From NCBI GenBank assembly GCA_002307725.1, contig DBUB01000014.1, positions 43,599 through 102,893 on the forward strand: 59,295 bases of DNA. Reading direction: 5' to 3'. Under the pieces are notes generated by a model. That model saw only the letters and a program-made list of their open reading frames with translations, ran no database searches and was not told the DNA's origin. Made by a program: the position numbers and the translations under genes. Origin of the DNA: Alphaproteobacteria bacterium UBA1301 (lineage in GTDB: Bacteria > Pseudomonadota > Alphaproteobacteria > Micropepsales > Micropepsaceae). Of this stretch, positions 17,769 through 27,699 are shown piece after piece (the first letter of the stretch is position 1; every line of letters begins with the position of its first letter).

Positions 17769-19280
17769 CTACATCACGGCGCCGATGTGCCAGGGCACGA
17801 ATTCCATGTCGCCGTAGCCGAGATCTTCGCTCTTCGACTTCTTTCCGGATGCCACGTCGAGCATATAGCCGAGGATTTCCGCGCCTTTTTCCGCCACCGT
17901 GGAGCCACCGGTGGCAATGGTGCCGCAGTTGAGGTCCATGTCGTCGGGCATCTTTTTGTAGATCTCGCTGTTGGTGGCGAGTTTGATCGACGGCGACGGT
18001 TTGCAGCCATAGGCCGATCCGCGTCCCGTCGTGAAGGCGATCATGGTGGCGCCTGATGCGACCTGCCCGGTCGCCGAACAGGGATCGAGGCCGGGACTGT
18101 CCATGAAGACGAGGCCGTGCTTGCCGACCGGCTCGGCATATTGGATCACGTCCACCAGTGGCGAAGTGCCGGCCTTGGCGACTGCGCCCAGGGACTTTTC
18201 CAGAATGGTGGTGAGCCCGCCCGCTTTGTTGCCCGGCGAGGGATTGTTGTTCATCTCCATGTTATGGAGCGCGGTGTAGGCCTCCCACCATTTGATCCGC
18301 GCGCGGAGTTTTTCCACCAGCGCCGGCGTCTCGGCCCGCGCATAAAGCAGATGCTCGGCGCCATAGATTTCCGGCGTTTCCGACAAGATCACGGTGCCGC
18401 CCAGCGACACCAGCCGGTCGGAGGCATTGCCCAGCGCCGGATTGGCAGTAATGCCGCTCCAGCCGTCGGAACCGCCGCATTGCAGGCCGATCACGAGTTC
18501 GCTCGCCGGCTGCGGCGTGCGCGTCGCGGCGTTGACGATCGGCAACATTGCCTTCAGCCGCTCCAGCCCTTCGGCGATGGCGCGCTTTGTGCCACCGGTG
18601 TCTTGAATGGTAAAAGACTGGAAATGCTCGTTATCTGTGATCCCGTACTCCTGCTTGAAGCGGGCGAGTTGGATCACTTCGCAGCCGAGCCCGACCAGAA
18701 GCACCGCGGCGAAATTGGGATTGCACGCCGTGCCCCATAAGGTGCGCGTGAGCAAATCATAGCCTTCGCCCTTTGTCGCCATGCCGCAGCCGGAATGATG
18801 GGTGATAGCCACCACGCCGTCGACATTGGGATAATCGGCAAGCAGGCCGCTTTTCTCCGCCGCATCGGCGATATGCCGGGCGACCGTCGCCGAGCAGTTC
18901 ACCGATGTCAGAATGGCGATGTAATTGCGAGTTGCCACTTTGCCGTTCGCCCGTTTGTAGCCGAGGAAGGTGCGCGGTCGTTCATGCGCTTCGAACGCCG
19001 GGGCCACATCCGCCGCAACGCGCAGATCCGAAAACGCGAGGTTGTGGACGTGGACATGGCGGCCGGGTGCGATGTCTTCGGTCGCCACCCCGATCACTTG
19101 GCCGTATTTGCGCACCGGCTCGCCCGCTTTGATCTCGCGCGTGGAAACCTTGTGGCCGAACGGAATGGGATCGCGCGTCGTCACGCCTTCCGCCACGAGT
19201 TCGGTGCCCGGAGCGATGGCGGCCACCGCGACGACGACGTTGTCGTTCGGGTTGAGGCGGATGGTAGCGATGGTCGGCAT
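17769..19280 (-). CDS. uxaA: Altronate dehydratase UxaA
   Basis: This iron-dependent dehydratase converts D-altronate to 2-keto-3-deoxygluconate in the galacturonate branch. It is full-length (about 503 residues), with the N-terminal SAF-like domain (residues 1-90, HVHVHNL) followed by the catalytic domain (TSVNCSAT, HSGCGM, LQCGGSDGWSG, GLDPCSATG). The ATG at 19280 has GGAGAA upstream; an in-frame ATG at 19301 would overlap the previous gene. It begins 13 bp after the GH2 glycosidase on the same strand, so a joint transcript is likely. That ties galacturonate use to polysaccharide breakdown. A related sugar-acid dehydratase such as galactarate dehydratase is less likely. Confidence 0.92.
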   Translation of the reverse strand: MPTIATIRLNPNDNVVVAVAAIAPGTELVAEGVTTRDPIPFGHKVSTREIKAGEPVRKYGQVIGVATEDIAPGRHVHVHNLAFSDLRVAADVAPAFEAHERPRTFLGYKRANGKVATRNYIAILTSVNCSATVARHIADAAEKSGLLADYPNVDGVVAITHHSGCGMATKGEGYDLLTRTLWGTACNPNFAAVLLVGLGCEVIQLARFKQEYGITDNEHFQSFTIQDTGGTKRAIAEGLERLKAMLPIVNAATRTPQPASELVIGLQCGGSDGWSGITANPALGNASDRLVSLGGTVILSETPEIYGAEHLLYARAETPALVEKLRARIKWWEAYTALHNMEMNNNPSPGNKAGGLTTILEKSLGAVAKAGTSPLVDVIQYAEPVGKHGLVFMDSPGLDPCSATGQVASGATMIAFTTGRGSAYGCKPSPSIKLATNSEIYKKMPDDMDLNCGTIATGGSTVAEKGAEILGYMLDVASGKKSKSEDLGYGDMEFVPWHIGAVM

Positions 19281-19293
19281 GTCGTTCTCCAAA

Positions 19294-22200
19294 TCAGGCA
19301 CAGAGCCATTGCAGGGCGTTGCTCAGGAAGCGAAGCTGCATCGGGGCCGCAAAATCCGGTACGCGGTGGAACAGGAGTTTGCCCGACCCGAGACGCGCCG
19401 TGAAGGTCCCGGCACCGATGCGCCGGTCGTGATCGCGGCTGTAACCGGCAAACACTTCCACATTGGGGCCGTCGACAATCAGGCCGTTGGCGAGCCGTCC
19501 GCGGGCCTGGAAGAAGCCGTCCATGGCGCGGTTCACCGGGCATCCGGCGTAAACTGGGTGTTTGCGGACAAAATACCAGTTGCCCATCCATGGCGCGCGA
19601 TAGCGGCCGACTTGGCCGTCATAGGTAAAGGCGCCTGCCGCAGCAAGCTGGTGCGCCACGCCGTCGGCCAAACCATCTTCCTGTGGCAACAACAACAGCG
19701 GCAATCCGTTCTTCGCAGCGGCGATCAATTCAACGGGCAGGGCGCCCGGAACCGGCGCGATTGCGGATTTTTTATCTAGCGTGAGGCCGTCGTCGCCGCC
19801 AATCTTCTGGCCAGGCGTGGAGGTGTCGGTCAATCCGGAAGCGATCACCACATCGAATGTTCCACCGGCGGCGTAATCGGCGACCGTGATGCCGGGGATT
19901 TGCTGAAGCTGATCGCGCAGCCGCGGCCAGACGCCCGCGACACCAACCTTTAGTATTTTACCTGGGACCGGCGCACGGCGAGCATCCACCACCCACAAGT
20001 CGCGCACCTGGGTGACGCTAGGGGCGTTCGTCAGCGCAAATTCGAAGTGGTGAAGCCCTTCCTCCGCCAATGCCGGGGTCATGAAGCCTTCGCGCACTAA
20101 TGCGCGCATCTCTCCCGGGTCCATCTTGGGGGTGGACAATGTCGCCAGCACGCTCTTGCGCCCGCTGGGTGTGGTCATCGTGAAGGTGAGAGTGTCCGCC
20201 ACCGCTTTGCCGGTGTCGTCTAGGAGATAGAGATCGAACACGGCCGCCTCGCCGCGCGCAATCGTTAGGGTCCGTTGCTTAGCCACTGGGCGCACCGGCA
20301 ACAAACTACCAGCGATCAGCTTGGGATCGGATTTGAAATTGCGGAAATTGTCGACGATGCCGGAATGGTTGTCGATTGCCGTGGTTTCCCAGCCCGAAAT
20401 GGCGGCGTAATCGACTGCATCAGCGATGCGCACGTTCTCCATATAGTTCTGCCAGCTCGCATAGGCCTTGTGCCCGAGCGAGAGGAACAGCGCTTCGGCG
20501 CTCGGAAATGCACCCGTGAAATTCCAGCGTTTCAGGAACGCCTGATAGGCCGCCAGTATTTCCTGATGGTCTTTGAGGTCATAGGCCTTGCCACCGCGCG
20601 CCAGGATTTCCGCCACCATCAGCGTGTGATTGTCGGGAACAGCGCAGCCCTCCATCTCGCCGTATTGCACGATGGGTGCCGCCAGCGTGTTGCGATAAGT
20701 GAAATGCTCCGGGTCCTGATAGAACCGGTCATACCATTGATCGCCGGCACCCTGGTGATCGTCCCACCAGCCGCCCCACGGCTCCTTGTCCGAACGATGC
20801 AGCACCGGATTGTAGGGCTCATACCATGCCTGCGCCGCATGAAATTCCGGCGACGACATGCCGTCGTTCATCAAAATGATGCGGCTTTCGTCTTCCGCCC
20901 GCATCGCTTCCAACACCGCGAGCGTGTTGGGATCGGAAAAATCGGCGTTGTTCTCGTTCTGAAGCGTCCAATGGATGAGGCTGGGATGGCTGCGGAAGGC
21001 GCGCATCATGGCGCGGATTTTCGCCATCATGTAACGTTGGCAGAATTTGTCGGCCGCGGTTTCGGGCGGCAGCATAACGACGCTGTGCTGATCGGTCTTG
21101 GTGCTGTCGGGAATACGCCCGAAGGCGAATTTGCCGCCGCCCGGTTCCATGGCGCGGAGCAACCCCAGCCGATCCTGTGCGTCGAGCACGTCGTGCTTGC
21201 CGGGATTGCGATGAAAGGCGAGGCAGTTGAGCCCCAAAACCTTGGCTTGGCGCACTTCCTTTTCGGCAAGATCGGGTGTCGGCCACATCCCGTTGCCGCC
21301 CCAATAGCCCCAGGAAATCGCCGAATAGAGTTTGATCCGTCGCCCGTTGAGCTTGAACACAGCGTTCTTGCCGACGCCGTCTGAGGTAAACCAGCGGAAG
21401 CCGAAGGTCACGCGCTGGTGCGAGACGCCGCTCTTCGTCTTCAACGCGGCGTCGAGGCTATAAAGCTGTGGGGTCGCCAAATCCCACACCGCGGGATTCT
21501 TGGCGCAGACTTCGAATTCAAACGTCGTGGCCGCCGCCTCGCTCTTATGCTCTACGGCGATGACGTGCACCGGCAGTTGCTTGCCGGACTTGGTATCCGT
21601 AATGCGCAGCGCGATCTGGCGTTCAATGTTCTTGAAGCCGGGAATGCCGGTCACGCTCACGAACGCATGCACCGTTCCCGCTTTCGGCGTATTCAGCACC
21701 CAGGCGTCGGTGATGCGCGCGTCCAGCGGATGGGCGGAAATGGTCAACCCGCGGTCCAGCCCGCCGAAACCGTGGCCGCGCTGGATTTTTACTTTGCCCC
21801 ATTGGGTCGTGTCGCCATCGACCCAATCGAAGCGTCCACCGGGATTGGTGATGCGGATCGCCAGCAGATTGGGCCCGCCCGCCACCGCCGCGTCGGTCAG
21901 GTCGCAGTCAAATGGCAACTGCTCGATGATCGAGTACCCGACCAGCTTGCGGTTGAGATAAACCTCCGCCCGCTGCCGCGCTCCGCGCAGGTTCAGGATC
22001 AGCCGCCGGCCCTTCAGCGCGGCCGGAATGTCGATCTCGCGCCACCACCACGACACGCCCTCGTAAGCTCCGTTCTGCGGTGCCGTGTCGGTGTCGGCAT
22101 AGGTGAATTCGCTATCCGTATACGGACGGCTGCCGAACGCGCCCCAAAAATGCTGCTCGACGGTTGCGGGCAGGGTGACGCCCGTTCCGCTGAGGGCGCC

Positions 22201-22422
22201 CCATCCGCCCGTCGGCGGGTTCACTGGCAGGGTGGCGAGGTTGGCATCCTCGGGGAGAAAAATCGCATCGTCTCGCCAGGGTGCCGCGCGGTCGAGCCAC
22301 AGGTGCCAGCCGTTGTCGGGGATCGCGATCATATCGGCAAGCGAAGCGGGTCCGGCCTCGGCGGAGGCGAGTGTCGCCGCGCCGGCCATCCCGACAAACT
22401 CGCGACGGTTGATGCGCGCCAC
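19294..22422 (-). CDS. Tat-exported GH2-family glycosidase with extra C-terminal domain
   Basis: A 1042-residue glycoside hydrolase. The N-terminus has a twin-arginine motif (NRREFVGMAGAA), so export by Tat is likely. A GH2 jelly-roll (WWWREIDIPAALKGRRLILN) and immunoglobulin-like domain precede a TIM barrel. The putative acid/base glutamate is E490 in TLQNENNAD. After about residue 790 there is an additional alpha/beta domain (ILKVGVAGVWPRLRDQLQQI, then LIAAAKNGLPLLLLPQE) resembling a glutamine-amidotransferase-like fold, unusual for GH2. The sugar specificity cannot be read; beta-galactosidase or a side-chain-trimming activity is plausible. It precedes uxaA in the same orientation and is divergent from GH106. 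Confidence 0.82.
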   Translation of the reverse strand: MARINRREFVGMAGAATLASAEAGPASLADMIAIPDNGWHLWLDRAAPWRDDAIFLPEDANLATLPVNPPTGGWGALSGTGVTLPATVEQHFWGAFGSRPYTDSEFTYADTDTAPQNGAYEGVSWWWREIDIPAALKGRRLILNLRGARQRAEVYLNRKLVGYSIIEQLPFDCDLTDAAVAGGPNLLAIRITNPGGRFDWVDGDTTQWGKVKIQRGHGFGGLDRGLTISAHPLDARITDAWVLNTPKAGTVHAFVSVTGIPGFKNIERQIALRITDTKSGKQLPVHVIAVEHKSEAAATTFEFEVCAKNPAVWDLATPQLYSLDAALKTKSGVSHQRVTFGFRWFTSDGVGKNAVFKLNGRRIKLYSAISWGYWGGNGMWPTPDLAEKEVRQAKVLGLNCLAFHRNPGKHDVLDAQDRLGLLRAMEPGGGKFAFGRIPDSTKTDQHSVVMLPPETAADKFCQRYMMAKIRAMMRAFRSHPSLIHWTLQNENNADFSDPNTLAVLEAMRAEDESRIILMNDGMSSPEFHAAQAWYEPYNPVLHRSDKEPWGGWWDDHQGAGDQWYDRFYQDPEHFTYRNTLAAPIVQYGEMEGCAVPDNHTLMVAEILARGGKAYDLKDHQEILAAYQAFLKRWNFTGAFPSAEALFLSLGHKAYASWQNYMENVRIADAVDYAAISGWETTAIDNHSGIVDNFRNFKSDPKLIAGSLLPVRPVAKQRTLTIARGEAAVFDLYLLDDTGKAVADTLTFTMTTPSGRKSVLATLSTPKMDPGEMRALVREGFMTPALAEEGLHHFEFALTNAPSVTQVRDLWVVDARRAPVPGKILKVGVAGVWPRLRDQLQQIPGITVADYAAGGTFDVVIASGLTDTSTPGQKIGGDDGLTLDKKSAIAPVPGALPVELIAAAKNGLPLLLLPQEDGLADGVAHQLAAAGAFTYDGQVGRYRAPWMGNWYFVRKHPVYAGCPVNRAMDGFFQARGRLANGLIVDGPNVEVFAGYSRDHDRRIGAGTFTARLGSGKLLFHRVPDFAAPMQLRFLSNALQWLCA

Positions 22423-22596
22423 GCTATCCTCCCTGCCATGCCCAAGCGCTCTGCGGCGCCTTGTACACCCTGCGAGCGGGCCATTGTTGCGTTACCACGA
22501 GTGATCTAAAGTGCGCAAGTTGGAACATGAATGCTCCAATTTCGATCAACACCAGACATCAACCGGGGCGTCACAAGACCCTGGACCGGGAGCGAA
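22423..22596. promoter_or_regulatory. Divergent promoter region between GH2 and GH106 with palindrome
   Basis: A 174-bp intergenic region separates the divergent GH2-uxaA and GH106 genes. At 22520-22539 it holds a 20-bp near-perfect inverted repeat, TTGGAaCAT-GA-ATGcTCCAA (9 of 10 pairs), the size and symmetry of a repressor operator. No regulator can be assigned to it. Confidence 0.45.
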
Positions 22597-25500
22597 ATGA
22601 TGCCGTTGACCACCGCCAAGCGCCTGTTTTGGCTTATCTTAATCTCTCCGGTGGCGCTGGTCGCCGCGGCGGACGCGGGGGGCAAGCCGTCCGATGCATT
22701 GGTCAGTGGTTTCGTCACGCCGCCCCAGGCTGCCCGGCCGCGCACCTTCTGGCCGTGGATGAACGGCAACGTCACGCGCGATGGCATAGCTAAGGACCTT
22801 GCCTGGATGCATCGCGTCGGCATCGCCGGCATGCCTGCGGTTGACGCGGCGATCGACACGCCCACGGTGGTGGCGCATCGCATCCCTTATCTCTCCGACG
22901 AGTGGAAAGATATCTACCGCTATGCCGTAAGTATGGCCGACAAATACGGCATGGAGATCGCCATCGAAGGCGCGCCCGGCTGGAGCATGACCGGCGGTCC
23001 GTGGGTCAGCCCGCAGGAGGGCATGAAAAAGTTGGTGTGGAGCGTTACGGCGGTCGAAGGCGGTAAGCCCTTCCATGGCACCCTGCCGCAGCCGCCCGAT
23101 ATGATTGGCCCATTGCAGAACGCGCCGATGGCCGGTGACGATACACCAACCGCCAAAACCGCTGCGCTGCATTTCTATCGCGACAGTATCGTGCTCGCCT
23201 ATCGCACGCCGGTGGCCGAGCCGGTCGTCGTAGCAGCGACGTGGAACGGCGGTAAGCTGGACAGCAAGCAACTGACCGACGGCGATCTGTCGAAGGCCGT
23301 CACGCTCACCGCCGCCACGCCAGATGCCGACGTCTGGATCGCACAGAAATTCAAGCAGCCCGCTACCATCCAAGGTGTCCGCCTCGGCATGACGGTGGCC
23401 AAATCGCTCGGTTATCGCGTGGTCGTGGAAGCCAGCGATGACGGTGAGGCCTGGCGTTCGGTCGCCGAATTTCCACCCGTAGCGCAGCTTCAGCGCATGC
23501 AGATGGGCGAGCAGACAATTTCCTTCGCGCCCGTCGCCGCGCGGATGTTCCGCATTGTGCTCAAGCCCGCCGAGCCGTTGCTGCGGTCCTATCGCCCTAC
23601 CGCGTCCGCGTCGCCGGGCATGATCCCGCCGGGTAGCGTTTCGCAAACCAGTGTCAATCCGCTGATGGCGGGGCCGCCGCCGCTTACGCGCGCGTATCAG
23701 ATTCGCGAGTTGGTCTTCCACGCTGCTGCCACGGTGCACGAGTTCGAGAAAAAGGCGATGTTTGCCGCGCCGCCGCGCGATTTCTATGCGCTTGCCGCAG
23801 TGCCCGATTTCAAGCCCGGTTCGGCGATCGATCCCGCCGGTGTCGTCAATCTCTCCGATAAGATGAAACCCGATGGCACGCTCGATTGGACGCCGCCGCC
23901 GGGCAAGTGGACGGTGCAACGTCTCGGCTATTCGCTGGTCGGCAAGGAAAACCATCCCGCGCCTTTGGAAGCTACCGGCCTCGAAGTCGACAAGCTCAAC
24001 GCGGTCCATGTGCGCGCTTATATGGAGCGCTATCTTGACCTCTATTCGGGTATCGTCGGGCCGAACCTGTTCGGTAAGCGCGGCATCCGCACGATCGAAA
24101 TCGGTTCGACCGAAATCGGTCAGCAGAACTGGACCGAAAATGTCATCGCCGATTTCAAAGCCGCGCGTGGCTATGATCCCACGCCCTTTCTGCCAGCACT
24201 GACCGGGGCGGTGGTGGAAAGCCCCGCCGCGTCCGACAGGTTCCTGTGGGACTTCCGCCGCACGGTGGAGGAGTTGCTCGCCGCCAATCATTACGGTGAA
24301 ATCGCCAAAGTCGCGCACGAACGCGGGCTTGAGACCCAAGGCGAGGCGCTCGAGATTTACCGCCCGACCTTCGGCGACGACATGGAAATGCGCCGGTATT
24401 TCGACGTGCCGATGGCGGCGATGTGGACCTACGACACCGACAAGTTTCCGGTGCAACTTACTTACGAAGCCGACATTCTCGGTGCCGCCTCGGTCGCACA
24501 TATCTTCGGCCAGAATATCGTCGCGGTGGAGTCGCTGACCAGCGATCTGCAGCCTTGGGCTTGGGCGCCGTCTGGTCTGAAGCATTACATCGACATGGAA
24601 TTCGCGCGTGGCACCAATCGCGTCTTCATTCACACTTCGGTGCACCAGCCGATCGACAAGCCGCCGGGTATCACATTATTCGGCTATGGCCAGATGTTCG
24701 ACCGCCACGAAAGCTGGGCCGAAATGGCGAAGCCCTGGCTCGATTACATTGCGCGTGCCTCTTATCTGTTGCAGCAGGGCCGCTTCGCCGCGGATGTGGC
24801 TTACTTCTACGGCCAGGAAGCCCCGCTGACGTCTCTGTTCGGCGAGCATCGCGTCACCGATGTGCCGAACGGATACGCGTTCGATTTTTTTAACAGTCAG
24901 GCGCTGAAGGAGCTGTCGTTCGTTGATGGCGCGCTGGCAACCAAGTCCGGCACGCGCTATCGTGTGATTTATCTCGGCGGCATGTCGGATCACTTAACCG
25001 TCAGCGTGTTGTCCAAGCTTCGGGCACTCGCCGAAGCTGGTGCCGTGATCGTCGGCAAGCGTCCGGTGGAATCGCCCAGCCTCGCCGATACACCGGAAGC
25101 CTTTGCCGCCGTTGCCGATGCGCTGTTCGGCAAGGCGGGCGAAACCGCGCCGCACCAAGTCGGGCAGGGTAAGGTATTCCCGTCCGGCGATCTGGCGGAC
25201 GCTTTTGCCGCGATCGATCTCAAGCCCGATTTTGCGGTCACCGGCACCGACGCGATGGTGCTCGACCTTCACCGTAAGCTTGCCGACGGCGATCTCTATT
25301 TCGTTGCCAACCGCTCGCCCAAGCCGGAGGACTTCACCGCCAGCTTTCGGGTCGCCGGAAAAGTTCCGGAGTTGTGGGATGCCGTCACCGGAAAGATCGC
25401 GCCCGCATCCTATCGCATCGCCGATGGCCGCACTGCGGTGAACCTGTCGCTGCCCGCTGATGGTTCGGTCTTCGTGGTCTTCCGCAAGCCCGCCAAGAAA

Positions 25501-26016
25501 CCGGCCGTTACGTTGCGCGCTGCTACCGAAACCACCGTGACCACTATCGGCGGCGCCTGGATGGTTGCCTTCCAGCCGAACCGCGGCGCGCCCGCATCCG
25601 TCACGCTGCCGGCGCTGTCGCCGTGGAACGAAAATAGCGACCCGGCCATAAAATATTTCTCAGGCGAGGGCGTCTACAGCAAAACCTTCACCATGCCCGG
25701 CAAGCGCAAGGGCGTGCATTACGTGCTCGATCTCGGCAGCGTGAAGGAACTCGCCGAGGTCACGCTCAACGGCAAGGCGGTGGGTGCGGTGTGGGCGGCG
25801 CCGTTCAAGCTCGACATCACCGCCGCCTTGAAGCCCGGCGCCAATGTCTTGAAAGTGAAAGTCGCTAACCTCTGGGTCAATCGTCTCATTGGAGACGCTC
25901 AACCCGGTGCCGCGAAGCACACCTTCACCATCATCCCAACCTATCGCGCCGATGCGCCGTTGCGCACATCCGGTCTGATCGGTCCAGTGATGGTTAAGCG
26001 CGTGTCCTACAACTGA
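22597..26016 (+). CDS. GH106-type alpha-L-rhamnosidase
   Basis: A large secreted glycosidase of about 1139 residues. The start at 22597 gives a signal peptide (LFWLILISPVALVAAADA). The N-terminal region carries the GH106 signature order: FWPWMNGNVTRDGIAKDL, GMEIAIEGAPGWSMTGGPWV, then a long barrel with IEIGSTEIGQQNW and ETQGEALEIY. A C-terminal galactose-binding-like beta-sandwich follows (GKAVGAVWAAPFKLDIT). GH106 enzymes remove terminal alpha-L-rhamnose from rhamnogalacturonan and related glycans. The frame is open from 22531, but the signal peptide fixes the later ATG. It converges with GH28, overlapping by ten bases. Confidence 0.88.
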   Translation: MMPLTTAKRLFWLILISPVALVAAADAGGKPSDALVSGFVTPPQAARPRTFWPWMNGNVTRDGIAKDLAWMHRVGIAGMPAVDAAIDTPTVVAHRIPYLSDEWKDIYRYAVSMADKYGMEIAIEGAPGWSMTGGPWVSPQEGMKKLVWSVTAVEGGKPFHGTLPQPPDMIGPLQNAPMAGDDTPTAKTAALHFYRDSIVLAYRTPVAEPVVVAATWNGGKLDSKQLTDGDLSKAVTLTAATPDADVWIAQKFKQPATIQGVRLGMTVAKSLGYRVVVEASDDGEAWRSVAEFPPVAQLQRMQMGEQTISFAPVAARMFRIVLKPAEPLLRSYRPTASASPGMIPPGSVSQTSVNPLMAGPPPLTRAYQIRELVFHAAATVHEFEKKAMFAAPPRDFYALAAVPDFKPGSAIDPAGVVNLSDKMKPDGTLDWTPPPGKWTVQRLGYSLVGKENHPAPLEATGLEVDKLNAVHVRAYMERYLDLYSGIVGPNLFGKRGIRTIEIGSTEIGQQNWTENVIADFKAARGYDPTPFLPALTGAVVESPAASDRFLWDFRRTVEELLAANHYGEIAKVAHERGLETQGEALEIYRPTFGDDMEMRRYFDVPMAAMWTYDTDKFPVQLTYEADILGAASVAHIFGQNIVAVESLTSDLQPWAWAPSGLKHYIDMEFARGTNRVFIHTSVHQPIDKPPGITLFGYGQMFDRHESWAEMAKPWLDYIARASYLLQQGRFAADVAYFYGQEAPLTSLFGEHRVTDVPNGYAFDFFNSQALKELSFVDGALATKSGTRYRVIYLGGMSDHLTVSVLSKLRALAEAGAVIVGKRPVESPSLADTPEAFAAVADALFGKAGETAPHQVGQGKVFPSGDLADAFAAIDLKPDFAVTGTDAMVLDLHRKLADGDLYFVANRSPKPEDFTASFRVAGKVPELWDAVTGKIAPASYRIADGRTAVNLSLPADGSVFVVFRKPAKKPAVTLRAATETTVTTIGGAWMVAFQPNRGAPASVTLPALSPWNENSDPAIKYFSGEGVYSKTFTMPGKRKGVHYVLDLGSVKELAEVTLNGKAVGAVWAAPFKLDITAALKPGANVLKVKVANLWVNRLIGDAQPGAAKHTFTIIPTYRADAPLRTSGLIGPVMVKRVSYN

Positions 26017-27602
26017 ACCGCCGTCAGTGGCGCGCCCGGGGCAGCGGAGGCGAACACCTCGCTGGCTTTGAGCTCCGTGACGTCGTCGGTGACCACTGCC
26101 GGGCGCGCATCTGGTGCGAGACAGCGCATGTCGATGGCGTGCATCGTGATGGCGCGGACGTGGCGCAGATAGAATCCCCACGCCGGCATCGGGCCGAACA
26201 TATCGGGATCGGGATAGCCGCCTTCGTTCTCCGGCGGCTTGACGCCCGCATCGGCTGCCGTGCCGCCGCCAGGATTGAGGGTGCGGATGTTGCTCAGCGC
26301 GACGTCTTCGATCAGCCCGCCGGGCACGCCCGAAACGATCGAGCAATAGCGTTTGTCGAGGAATTGGCAATCGATATCGCTGATCGAGACGCGCCGCAGC
26401 ACCGCTATCGGCGCGCCTTTCGGCGCCCGCCGCCGGTCGCCGAGTCGCAGGAAAATCGGTGCCGCCGTGCAATCGCGCATCACGAGGTTTGATACCACCA
26501 CATCTTCCAGCACCGCGCCGTCGACGCTTTCGAGCGCCAGCCCGTTACAGCAATCGAACACGCAATTCGATACCGCGATGTTGCGATAGCCGCCAGTCGA
26601 TTCCGTACCGAGCTTGATCCGGCCGCTGGTCAAATGCGGCAGGATGTCCTTCAACTGCTCGCGTTTGTAGGTCGCGTCGAGCAGCGATCCCACGGCGAAA
26701 CCGGAAACGAAGCAGTTGGTGATAGTAACGTTCTCGGTCGGCCGCACTTCGCCCAGCGCATAGGAGCTTTTCAGCACGATGGCGTCATCGGTCGGCGAAT
26801 TCACCGAGCAATTCGAAATCCGGCAGTTGCGCACCACGTCGATGTCGATGCCGTCGCGGTTGGTATCGATTTTCAGATTGTCGATGGTGAGATTGTCGAC
26901 GCCGGTTGCCAGAATGCCGAAATGGCCGCCGCGGAAAATCGTGATGTCGCGCAGGGTGATGTTGCGGCTGTTCTTGATCGCGATGGCCTTGTTGCCCAGA
27001 CCCGCCATCTTCTTCACCGCCTCGGCGTGATCGGCGATCCGGGCCTGGAGCATCGGTGTAGCGGGCAGATCGCGGCCGATGCCGATTGTCCACGGCGCGC
27101 TGGGGCTGACGTTGGTCAGGCCTTCGCCATCGATCATGCCGGGGCCGAGAATCGCGACGTCCTCGATGGCTTCGCCCCAGATCAAACTGTTACGGAAATA
27201 GGAGTGGCCGTAGTCCTGGTAGTTTTCGTATTGGTTCGGCTCGGCAGCATCGTATTTGCCTTTGTGCTTGCCAGGGTCGGCCGCCACCAGCACCGCGCCT
27301 GATCCGAAATAGAGGGTGACGTGGCTCTTCAAGCGCAGCGAGAAGGAGAGGAAGCGTCCTTTCGGAAAAAATACCGTACCGCCGCCCGCTGCAGCCGCTG
27401 CATTGATCGCTTTTTGGATCGCCAGCGTATCGAGCGTGCGCCCATCACCTTTGGCGCCGAACTTGCGGATGTCGAAGGCATCGGGCGCATTGGCGCTGGC
27501 GGCAGTGAACGGCAGCACCGCCAGTGTTCCGGCATAAAGAATCTGACGCCGCCCGATCAGTCCCCAGTTGGAGCGCGTATTATCGGTGACGATGAGGTTC
27601 AT
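26007..27602 (-). CDS. GH28 polygalacturonase, exo-type, probably Tat-exported
   Basis: A right-handed beta-helix enzyme that hydrolyses galacturonan linkages. The 531-residue protein opens with a twin-arginine-like leader (GRRQILYAGTLAVLPFTAASA), followed by the first coil DIRKFGAKGDGRTLDT. The catalytic carboxylates are present: D250 in TNRDGIDID and D272/D273 in TDDAIVLK. The usual GHG motif is replaced by GTESTGG, as in exo-polygalacturonases that act on chain ends. The ATG has AGGGAG six bases upstream. It is downstream of the DeoR gene on the same strand (97-bp gap), so it may be transcribed with the rhamnose genes. Substrate could be galacturonan or rhamnogalacturonan oligomers. Confidence 0.87.
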   Translation of the reverse strand: MNLIVTDNTRSNWGLIGRRQILYAGTLAVLPFTAASANAPDAFDIRKFGAKGDGRTLDTLAIQKAINAAAAAGGGTVFFPKGRFLSFSLRLKSHVTLYFGSGAVLVAADPGKHKGKYDAAEPNQYENYQDYGHSYFRNSLIWGEAIEDVAILGPGMIDGEGLTNVSPSAPWTIGIGRDLPATPMLQARIADHAEAVKKMAGLGNKAIAIKNSRNITLRDITIFRGGHFGILATGVDNLTIDNLKIDTNRDGIDIDVVRNCRISNCSVNSPTDDAIVLKSSYALGEVRPTENVTITNCFVSGFAVGSLLDATYKREQLKDILPHLTSGRIKLGTESTGGYRNIAVSNCVFDCCNGLALESVDGAVLEDVVVSNLVMRDCTAAPIFLRLGDRRRAPKGAPIAVLRRVSISDIDCQFLDKRYCSIVSGVPGGLIEDVALSNIRTLNPGGGTAADAGVKPPENEGGYPDPDMFGPMPAWGFYLRHVRAITMHAIDMRCLAPDARPAVVTDDVTELKASEVFASAAPGAPLTAVQL

Positions 27603-27699
27603 GGCCGTCTCCCTGGCGAAAGGACGCGTGTTTTCGCGCTCTCTTCGGCAAGCAGAATGCGGTCAGAAGCGATCAAATGCAATCGCGTTGGTAGCAAAA

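Noticed and set aside
22639..24645. 668-residue minus-strand open frame
   Set aside because: Antisense to GH106; its residue composition is that of a reverse-frame shadow and no domain is recognisable.
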